A stretch of DNA of 64,000 nt from Panax quinquefolius (lineage: Eukaryota > Streptophyta > Magnoliopsida > Apiales > Araliaceae), in the NCBI GenBank assembly GCA_020205615.1, contig CM035163.1, forward strand, positions 53,541,899-53,605,898, given 5' to 3'. A program made the translations under genes and the position numbers. Shown here piece by piece: positions 10,740 through 19,550 of the stretch (its first letter is position 1; each line of letters starts with the position of its first letter). The notes beneath the pieces were generated by a model. That model worked only from the letters and a program-made list of their open reading frames with translations. It made no database searches and had not been told where the DNA came from.

Positions 10740-11805
10740 GGTGAACTTCTCTTCCACAATTATAACATGCTTTGGACGGCATCGAGCAGTTAGATGTGTC
10801 CCTCCCCTCCGCATTTGAAGCATATGATAGGTGGTCGTTCTCCTTCCTTAACAACGGTCTTTGGTCTTTGACGTCTTTCCATCATTGTTGAATCTCCTCT
10901 TCTTGAAATGTCCATTCTTATTGTTTTGGCCATGATTACCACCAAAGTGGTTACCATTTACGGCATATTGATTCCCTCCGCTTATTATTGTCACCGCTTC
11001 GATGATCGCTATCACTAGTATTATCATTTTGCCGGCTGCTCTCTTTTGGTTGGGTTGACTCATTATTACGCTCCAATAACTGAGCCCTATTAATAACATC
11101 TGAATACAAACACAGTTTATGAGAGATAAGATATTGACGTATCTCGGGTTTTAAACCTCTTAGAAACATTCGCATCATTCTCTCCTCATTATAAACCAAA
11201 TGGGACGCAAACCGGGACAACTCGGCAAACTTGGCTTCGTACTGCGACACGGTCATGTTGTTTTGCTCCAGCTTGATGAACTCTACCTCTTTCATGTGAT
11301 GAATACTTTCGGGAAAGTACTTGTCGTTGAAAAATTCTTGGAACTTCTCCCAAGTCATCTTCAGTGCGGCAGGTTGAGTACGTTTTATAGATTCCCACCA
11401 GTAATCTGCATCTGCACGTAACATGAAGGTGGCAAAGGGAACCTTTTGCTCCTCGAAGCATCCCAAGACATCAAATATCTTGCAGATATGCTTTATCCAC
11501 GTCTTCGCCTTAAGTGGTTTTGGCTCTCCAAAAAACTCCGGTGGTCCTAGTTCCTTGAACTGCTTAGCGGTGACCGTCCGAGAGTTGCCAGTGTTTCAAC
11601 CTGCATTTTGTATAGGAGCCGCTTTTGCCTGATGTTTCATGAATTGCATAAAGCCTCTGAACATTCCATCGTTCATCATCTGGTTAGTGTTGTTGTTTGC
11701 CTGAGTATTATCGCCTTCCTGATGCACATTATCGTGATTATTGATCTGTGTAGACTCAACGGTCTCCTGTGCTCCATTGCTAATCTCAACATTCTCGGAT
11801 GCCAT
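10740..11805 (-). pseudogene. gag, left copy of B
   Basis: The start is taken at the ATG at 11805 (MASENVEISNGAQ), which is conserved in the right copy and follows the primer site by about 170 bp. A Gly codon is changed to TGA near 11594. The frame then continues through the Retrotrans_gag core (ADYWWESIKRTQ, WEKFQEFFNDKYFPE, EFIKLEQNNMTVSQYE) to about 10951. After frame changes the CCHC knuckle reads CYNCGREVHLARFC at about 10770-10730 (usual Gly replaced by Val). The nonsense codon and frameshifts make it a pseudogene. Confidence 0.75.
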
Positions 11806-11992
11806 TTTCAAATATTTCCACAAAACAAGGGTTAATTAACATATCACATATTATCTCTATACTCTGACCGACCAATTAAATACCAAATAAATTTAGGTAG
11901 GTCATATTAGCGAAGGAATTCCCCGTCTCTCCCCTCCTAGTTCTTGTTTCACATCTCAGCCAGGGATCATATCCCTAAGCTTTGATACCAAC
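11806..11992 (-). other. Primer-binding site and leader, left copy of B
   Basis: TGGTATCAAAGC on the minus strand (11990-11979), two bases inside the LTR, matches the primer site for initiator Met tRNA (TGGTATCAGAGC) with one change. The leader up to the gag ATG is almost identical to that of the right copy and recognisably shared with element I (59450-59620). Confidence 0.8.
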
Positions 11993-12508
11993 TGTGACGC
12001 CCCCAAAATAGGTATACATCACCTATTCTGAGTCGCCAAATACATGGTACAAAATACAAATACAATCTTAAATATAAAACATGAGCTGTGAGTTTTAATA
12101 CAAATATTATCTTCTAGACAGTATTAAAACTCAAATTTAGTTCTCAATACATTTATTAACACACTATTTCATAGAATAGTGAGGACTACTAATGCTATCG
12201 TCTGGACCGTCACTCCGTTTCCCAACTAGTCCCTGCTACGTTCTCATTTCCTGAAGAGAACAATGAAAGTAAAAGGGTGAGCTCAACTAGCCCAGTAAGA
12301 AATATTATGACTAAGATAATACATAATAAATTATCGTTAGCCTTCAACAGTGTTAAACTGATACAATATAACAAATATCAAGTTTAACTGCAGCGAAACA
12401 AGCAATCCATTAAAAGAGTCAAGTAGAGAATAAAATCTACTATCTTTTATGATTTAAAAGGTTTTTCATTACTTTTATCGCTGGGACTCAGCTTAATAAA
12501 TAATCCAC

Positions 12509-12755
12509 ATCATCCCTGCACTACGGCCAAGGATATTCATTAGTATCACAACCACAAATTATCCATGCACTTTGGGCTAAGGATATTCGTGTATTCATCA
12601 ATGGTCATGATCACGCCAACAACTGTCCATCAATGCGCTACGAGCCAATGAGGACTTTTGCCACATCATTTGCAACATTACGGTTATGATTATAGCGATT
12701 AATCCCTGATTATAATCATACCACGTCCATCTATGCACTACAGGCCACAGATGAC
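12509..12755 (-). repeat. Hairpin cluster with constant loop (B middle LTR)
   Basis: Successive stem-loops, given on the plus strand, are ATCCCTG/CAAGGAT, GTCCATCAATG/CAATGAGGAC and CATCTATG/CACAGATG. Each stem pair flanks CACTACGG-type loop sequence. A longer stem GGTTATGATTATA/TATAATCATACC lies between them. Stems differ while loops are alike. Confidence 0.6.
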
Positions 12756-13004
12756 TTTCAACATAATATACACGTGAGGATGATGACAATGATATAAGAA
12801 TTCAATAAAACAAGTTCAAGAATTAATTTATCAAGGAACTAATGACGTCCAAATTGTCAACATGATACTTCTTTGTAAAGTAAAATTCAAGAATGCTCAG
12901 AAGAATATTTCCATGAAAAGATACTGGATGAAGCGCAAATATCAAGGATATTCCACTAATTTCATGGAGTATAGAAGTCAAAAATTTAACCAACTGAGTA
13001 TAAT

Positions 13005-13440
13005 AAAGAATGGAATAACAAAAGAAATCACCAGGCATGCGATAGACCGCACAGACAGTTTATTCTAATAGAATAATAAATAACGGAACCAGGTCATGCG
13101 TAAACGCACAGACATGATATTCCAACAGAATAATAAATAACGGAACCAGTCAAAGTAAATTACATGCCAAGCGAGGATGTTCCAACAGAATAATAAATAA
13201 CGGAACCGGTCATGCGAAACGCATTACGCACATGATGTTCCAACAGAATAATAGAGAATGGAATAACAGAAGAATTTCACCATGTATGCGGTACTTCGTA
13301 TAGACAGGTTATTCCAACATAATGATAAAGAATGGAATAACAGAAAAATTTCACCAAGTATAGGGTAGCCCGCGTATACAGGTTATTCTAACAGAATAAT
13401 AAAAAAAATGGAATAACAGAAGTTCTCTTCATGAATACAA
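13005..13440 (-). repeat. About six units of a roughly 65-bp tandem repeat with internal inverted repeats (B middle LTR)
   Basis: Units share AGAATGGAATAAC... and ...GTTATTCCAACAGAATAAT. The paired GGAATAAC and GTTATTCC close each unit. The unit centre has a second small stem that differs between units: GCGT/ACGC, GCG/CGC, ATGCG/CGTAT and TATAGGG/CCC..TATA. Related arrays lie at 20560-20990 and 23980-24470. Confidence 0.65.
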
Positions 13441-13577
13441 AAGAAATAATACCCCTTACCTTAGAACAAACTGGATATAGGAGTAGTGAAGTAGCAGATT
13501 ACTTTTCTTCTTTCTCTCTATAGTTTCTCTCTCTAGAGTTTCAGTGAATTCATAAGAAATAATGAAGGAATGAGCTT

Positions 13578-13587
13578 CTATTTATAG
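13578..13587 (-). promoter_or_regulatory. TATA box of middle LTR (B)
   Basis: Sense CTATAAATAG is followed downstream by a CT-rich AGAGAGAAACTATAGAGAG stretch near the expected start. The identical box occurs in the other B LTR at 21142-21151. Confidence 0.6.
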
Positions 13588-14710
13588 GAGAATGGACTGA
13601 ATAGTAACTAATTCCTGAACGGTCCAGATTGATTTACTTTTAAACGGACGGTCCAGATTGGTTTAATATAAAATATTCTAATAAAATAAAATCTTTTAAA
13701 TAAAATATAATATATTCTATTTATAATCTAATAAAACGAATAACTTTATAAAAGTATTCATTTTATATATAAAAAGATTTTACTATGCAAAACACTATAT
13801 CTGAGCACTATCCAAACACTACGCATAATAAAATATAATATATTCTATTTATAATTAATAAAGCGAATAAATTTATAAAAGTATTACATTTTATATAAAA
13901 AGATTTTACTATGCTAAAAAACACTATGCATAATAGAATATAATATATTCTATTTATAGTCTAATAAAATGAATAACTTTATAAAAGTATTACATTTTAT
14001 ATAAAAAGCTTTTCATTTTATTACATTAATATTACTAATAAAACAAAACTTCATCATCACCATTATTATAATTCATACTATTAATCGACTGTGTCGTTCC
14101 AGAAAGAGGGGGCTTTCAATAAAGATTTCTCCCTATTGGTAGCAATTAGGTGACCAAACCTCTCCTCGCGTAACTTCTAGACATCGTTAATATTGCAAAT
14201 AATAATATTAATAACTTCGTCATCTCAATTATTGATTTAATAATATATAAAATATCGATAATACTTGAATTAATTAACGAGAGATATATGCAACAAATTA
14301 TTGAAGCAATAATTGAACAAAACCGAGTGACTTCTCAAGTAAGCATCAATAATCAATATCACTGGTGCTACTATGCAACCACGCCGTATTCTCGTATTTT
14401 TTAACACAGAAAGTGCTTCAACAGAGTTAACGATAAAACTTCCGTCGTTATTTTCATAAAATTTTTTGTCGTTTTCTCAATCCGACAATAATTCCGTTGT
14501 GGGGTCCACCAATGATTGTGCCATTGTACGAATATTCCCTGTTAAAATGAATATTCCCCGACCAATCGAATATTATATAACAACTTGTGTACTTTGCAAA
14601 ATTTATAACTATTACCCACAACTATAACATTATATCAAATTCATTCCATAATATTCAAAAATGATAATTATAGAAAATTCATCTTTATTCATAAAAGTTG
14701 GGGTCTTAAA

Positions 14711-15085
14711 ATCTCCCCTTCTTATGAAATTTTGCCCTCGAAATTAGGGTACGTACCTGGTATGTCGAAGAGGTAAGGATACCTTGATTTTATTTTAGAT
14801 TCTAACTCCCAGGTCATTTCCTCAACATCGTGGTTCCTCCATAAAACTTTGACTTGAGGTATAACCTTGGAGCGTAGAATATGTTTCTTCTTATCCAAGA
14901 TTTGAACAGGAACCTCTTCATACGTTAAATCTTCTGCTATTTCATCCGGTTCTAACTCAATAATGTGGTTCGGGTCTTTCACATATTTACGTAACATGGA
15001 TATATGAAAAACGTTATGAACACGAGACATACTTCAAGCAGTAAAAGCGAGTCTATAAAGCTACTGATCCCTACTCGATCGAGGA
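14711..15085 (-). pseudogene. Integrase C-terminal tail and chromodomain region, right copy of B
   Basis: The 102-codon stretch reads [19 protein letters not shown], then LTYEEVPVQILDKKKHILR, then [20 protein letters not shown]. This is the GPY/F-to-chromodomain region that ends Tekay/Del-type pol. It terminates just before the polypurine tract at about 14722-14711. Between 15085 and 15030 the frame is scrambled relative to element F ([20 protein letters not shown]), partly at CAG/CTG sites. Confidence 0.75.
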
Positions 15086-16276
15086 TTAAAATGGGCCAAT
15101 GAATCGAGGATTGAGCTTTCCTCTCTTTCCAAATCTCGTAACTCCTTTCCATGGAGCAACACGTAACAACACATGATCTCCAATATCGAATTCCACGTCC
15201 TTTCGATGAAGATCAGCATAACTCTTTTGTCGGTCTTGTGAGGTTTTTATACGTTGTCGGATCGTTTGAATCTTTTTCGTAGTCATACGTACCAACTCCA
15301 GTCCCAACAACATTGCTTCACCCACCTCATCCCAACATATTAGAGAACGACACTTTCTTCCATACAACGCCTCGAATGGAGCCATGCCAATACTTGTTTG
15401 ATAACTGTTGTTGTAAGAAAACTCCACCAATGGTAAGAACTTGTCCCAACTTCTCTTGAAATCAAGGACACAGAGTCTTAATAAATCTTCAAGAGTTTGA
15501 ATAGTCCTCTTTGATTGTCCGTCCGTCTGAGGATGACATGCCAAACTAAATCGTAAATCCGTGCCCATAGCTTTTTGTAAACTAACCCAAAATCGTGAAG
15601 TGAATCTTGGGTCTCGATCAGAAACTATGGATACTGGCATACCATGCAGTTTTACAATCTCGTTTATGTACATACGAGAAAGACGTTCAAGTGTATAAGT
15701 TTCTCGTATTGGTAAGAAATGTGCAGACTTGGTCAATCTATCAACAATGACCCAAATTGCATCTATGCCTTGAGAAACCATGGGAAGACCAATAACGAAA
15801 TCCATGGTAATGTGCTCCCACTTCCATTTTGGAATTTCAAGTGGTTGCAATGGACCTTTTGGTACTTGATGTTTTGCCTTGACTCGTTGACAAGTTAAAC
15901 ACCTTGAGATAAACAGCGTTATCTCCCTCTTCATATTGTCCCACCAAAATGTATGTCGAAGATCATGATACATTTTGGTACTCCTAGGATGGATTGCAAA
16001 TGTTGTGTTGTGTGCCTCCATCATGATTTTATACTTTAACTCAGGATCGTTAGGAATACAAAGTCTGGAGTTGACTCGAAGTATTCCTTCTTCATCGATT
16101 CGTGCTTCCGGCATAGCACCTTCTTGTACTTTCTTCCTCATATGCATCAGCTCCATGTCTGTAGCTTGATCAGCTTTAACTTTATCGATTAAAGTTAGTT
16201 CCACTCGTATATTCGCCATTATCACGTGGGTCCCTATAGTCTTTATCACTATCTCCATCCTTTGCAAGTCATACAA
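15086..16276 (-). pseudogene. Integrase, right copy of B (396 codons), catalytic Glu replaced by Lys
   Basis: This is a long open frame covering the HHCC module (FAIHPRSTKMYHDLRHTFWW, CLTCQRVK), the rve core with the first Asp in ITMDFVIGLP and second Asp in VSDRDPRFTS, and the downstream [21 protein letters not shown]. The third catalytic residue is altered: the motif reads QTDGQSKRTIQ, where element F and H have QSERT. GAG to AAG removes the DDE Glu, so this copy would not integrate despite its open frame. The frame starts inside the RNase H/integrase linker, and no separate ATG is expected in a polyprotein. Confidence 0.85.
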
Positions 16277-16285
16277 AATGGGCCT

Positions 16286-16836
16286 CTACGTTGACAATAT
16301 CGCACTCGTACCCGCATATGATCTTCTACTCAATGCGTCAGCTACCACGTTTGTTTTTCCAGGATGGTATTGGATGGTATGATCATAATCTTTCAATAGT
16401 TCAAGCCAACGCCGCTGTCGCATGTTGAGTTCCTTTTGAGTGAAGAAATATTTTAGGCTTTTATGATTCGTAAAGATCTCCACTTTCTCCCCATACAAGT
16501 AATGCCTCCAAATTTTAAGTGCGAAGACAATAGCTGCCAACTCTAGATCATGAGTAGGATAATTCCTCTCATATTCTTTGAGTTGTTGAGAGGCATAGGC
16601 TATGACTTTCCTATGTTACATGAGAACACATCCTAACCTTTTGCCTGAAGCATCATTGTAGATGACAAATCCCTCTGAGCTAGATGGTATTGTCAGAACA
16701 GGTGCTGAAATGAGTCTCCGCTTGAGTTCTTGAAAACTCTTCTCACATTCCTCGTTACAACCGAATTTTGTATCTTCCGAGTCAGCTGAGTTAATGGAGT
16801 AGTGATTCGAGAAAACCCTTCTACGAATCTCCGATA
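16286..16836 (-). pseudogene. RNase H, right copy of B
   Basis: 16540-16286 encodes [50 protein letters not shown] and [14 protein letters not shown]. Upstream the YSDAS/QLKEYE part is present but broken by single-base changes (16600-16836). As in the left copy, FTNHKS replaces the usual YTDHKS, so the Asp-to-Asn change predates the duplication. Confidence 0.7.
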
Positions 16837-17668
16837 TTAACCAACTAAGCCGAGAAAGCTATGTACTTCGGTCACTAATTTAGGTTGCTCCCAGCTTTGA
16901 ATAGCTTCAATCTTTACTGGGTCAACAGATATTCCATGACTTGATACTACGTGCCCAAGGAATGCTACTTCCTCAAGCCAAAACTCGTATTTCTTCAACA
17001 TGGCATAAAGCTTATATTCACGAAGCTTTTGGAGTATCAGCCTCAAGTGTTGCTCATGATCTTCACGGCTTTTGGAATAAATAAGGATGTCATCAATAAA
17101 GACGACCACAAAGTGATCTAAATATTCCTTGAATACTCGGTTCATCATATCCATGAAAGTAGCAGGAGCATTAGTTAATCCAAAAGACATGACTAGGAAT
17201 TCATAATGCCCGTACTGAGTTCTGAAAGCCATCTTTGGAATGTCATCGGTTCTAATCATCAATTGGTGATATCCGGAACGAAGATCAATCTTTGAAAAAA
17301 ATTTGGTGCCTTGCAACTGGTCAAACAGGTCATCAATGCGAGACAATGGATATCTATTTTTGATAGTAACATGGTTCAACTCCTGATAATCAATACAAAG
17401 TCGCATACTCCCATCTTTCTTCTTTACGAATAGAACAGAGCACCCCAAGGAGACGTACTTGGGATTTAATGAAACGGATGTATAACAATTCTGCGGATTG
17501 AGTCTTTAACTCACGAAGTTCAATAGAGCCATTTGATATGGGGCTTTGGAAATGGGTTTTGTCTACCGGGTTCAAGGTCGATACAAAATTCAATTTCACG
17601 TTACGGGGGTAGGCCGTGAAGTTCTTCAGGAATACATCATCGAAATTTATTAACAATAGAAATATCAT
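16837..17668 (-). pseudogene. Reverse transcriptase, right copy of B
   Basis: A 203-codon frame (17448-16837) has [45 protein letters not shown], the active site [10 protein letters not shown], and thumb/connection [25 protein letters not shown]. The core is intact. The upstream 17449-17668 segment is shattered into frames by changes such as GGCCAGG to GGCCGTG and CATCAGG to CATCATCG when compared with 10041-10100. These sit at CAG/CTG sites and may be consensus errors. Confidence 0.8.
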
Positions 17669-17732
17669 TCAAAAATCGACGTATTTTTGTTTAGATCCGT
17701 GATAAGAGCTAAGAAAGCTTGACATCTATTTT

Positions 17733-18338
17733 TCAATAAATGAATAGCTTTATGGCTTGAGATGAGCGATGATTGATTTTAATGGTTTGGTTGCTTGAAT
17801 TAAGCATAATAGGTTGGTTAGGAATATGAAAGCTAACAACCTTACGAAAACAATCAATTTTTGCATGATGAGTAGTTAACCAATCAATCCCTAGAATTAC
17901 GTCAAATGCAAGTATTTTCAATGAAATAAGATTGACAGGTAATGTAAGGGTACCGATTTGAACCAAACAAAACTTATAAATAGTGGATGTAATGAAGGTT
18001 TCTCCCAATGGAGTTTCAACAGATAAGTTAAAGTATAATTTCTCTGGAGTCAAATTTAAACGTTGAGCACAAGTAGGAGAAATAAAAGAATGGGTAGAAC
18101 CAGTATCAAATAAGGTATAAACTTCGCTAGAGTTTATGATAAGCTTACCCGTGATGACCTCGTTCGGGTTCCTTGCTTTCTGGGAGGTCACGACAAACGC
18201 TCTCCCTTGCACTACTGGCTTTGACTTTTCTGGGACGTCCTTTGATGCATCCAACCTAGCTGAAATTGTCTTTAGTGAACGACAAAATCGGGCTAGGTGA
18301 CCTTCTCTTCCACAATTATAACATGCTTTGGACGGCAT
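17733..18338 (-). pseudogene. gag zinc knuckle plus aspartic protease, right copy of B
   Basis: One 201-codon frame spans the CCHC knuckle CYNCGREGHLARFC and the protease. The protease active site [13 protein letters not shown] is intact, with the conserved [18 protein letters not shown] near the C-terminal half. The frame ends early ([14 protein letters not shown]) through a shift near 17800. This is the best preserved protease in the window. Confidence 0.8.
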
Positions 18339-19363
18339 CGTGCAGTTTGGACTGATGTGTCCCTCCCCTCCACATTTGAAGCATATGATACGTGGTCGTT
18401 CTCCTTCCTTAACAACGGGTGTTGGTGCTGACGTCTTTCCATCATTGTTGAATCTCCTCTTCTTGAAATGTCCATTCTTATTGTTTTGGCCATGATTACC
18501 ACCAAAGTGGTTACCATTTCTGGCATGTTAATTCCCTCCACGCTTATTGTCACCACTTCGATGACTGCTATCACTAGTATTATCATTTTGTCGGCTGCTC
18601 TCTTTTGGTTGGGTTGACTCATTATCGCGCTCCAATAACTGAGCCCTATTAATAACATCTGAATACAAACACAGTTTATGAGAGATAAGATATTGACGTA
18701 TCTCGGGTTTCAAACTTCTTAGAAACATTCGCGTCATTCTCTCCTCATTATCAACCAAATGGGGATAAAACGGGACAACTCAGCAAACTTGGCTTCGTAC
18801 TACGACACGATCATGTTGTTTTGCTCCAGCTTGATGAACTCTACCTCTTTCATGTGACGAATACTTTCGGGAAAGTACTTGTCGTTGAAAAATTCTTGGA
18901 ACTTCTCCCAAGTCATCTTCAATGCGGCAGGTTGAGTACGTTTTACAGATTCCCACCAGTAATCTGCCTCTGCACGTAACATGAAGGTGGCAAAGGGAAC
19001 CTTTTGCTCCTCGGAGCATCCCAAGACATCAAATATCTTGCAGATCTGCTTTATCCACATCTTCGCCTTAAGTGGTTTTGGCTCTCCAAAAAACTCCGGT
19101 GGTCCCAGTTCCTTGAACTGCTTAGCGGTGACCGTCCGAGAGTTGCCAGTGTTTCCACCTGCATTTTGTACAGGAGCCGCTCTTGCCTGATGTTTCATGA
19201 ATTGCATAAAGCCTCTGAACATTCCATCGTTCATCATCTGGTTAGTGTTGTTGTTTGCCTGAGGATTATCGCCTTCCTGATGTATATTATCTTGATTATT
19301 GATCTGTGGAGACTCAACGGTCTCCTGTGCTCCATTGCTAATCTCAACATTCTCGGATGCCAT
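18300..19363 (-). pseudogene. gag, right copy of B
   Basis: The start is set at the ATG at 19363 (MASENVEISNGAQ), conserved with the left copy. The capsid-like core is readable (GPPEFFGEPKPLKAKMWIK, ADYWWESVKRTQ, WEKFQEFFNDKYFPE). A Gln codon has become TAG near 18799 (left copy VSQYEAK), and a one-base loss near 18770 shifts the frame. 18758-18528 then encodes LKPEIRQYLISHKLCLYSD and the Asn/Ser-rich linker before the knuckle at about 18325. Confidence 0.75.
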
Positions 19364-19550
19364 TTTTAAATATTGCCACAAAACAAGGGTTAATTAACAT
19401 ATCACATATTATCCCTATACTCTGACCGACCAATTAAATACCAAATAAATTTAGGTAGGTCATACTAGCGAAGGAATTCCCCGTCTCTCCCCTCCTAGTT
19501 CTTGTCTCACATCTCAGCCAGGGATCATATCCCTAAGCTTTGATACCAAC
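19364..19550 (-). other. Primer-binding site and leader, right copy of B
   Basis: TGGTATCAAAGC (19548-19537, minus) sits two bases inside the LTR and matches the initiator-Met primer site with the same single change as the left copy, as expected for copies of one element. Confidence 0.8.

Larger units (their letters stand above)
11993..14710 (-). repeat. Middle LTR of array B (2718 bp)
   Basis: On the minus strand it starts at 14710 with TTTAAGACCCCAAC (TG mutated to TT) after the polypurine tract AAGAAGGGGAGA, and ends GGGGGCGTCACA at 11993. It contains, in sense order, an AT-rich U3 (14700-13600), a TATA box, a 5' splice-site-like CTAAG/GTAAGG at 13459, about 65-bp repeats (13440-13005), a hairpin cluster (12755-12509), a 3' splice-site-like TTCTCTTCAG/G at 12251 and a terminal inverted repeat at 12027-12007. 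It serves as 3' LTR of the right copy and 5' LTR of the left copy. Confidence 0.85.
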
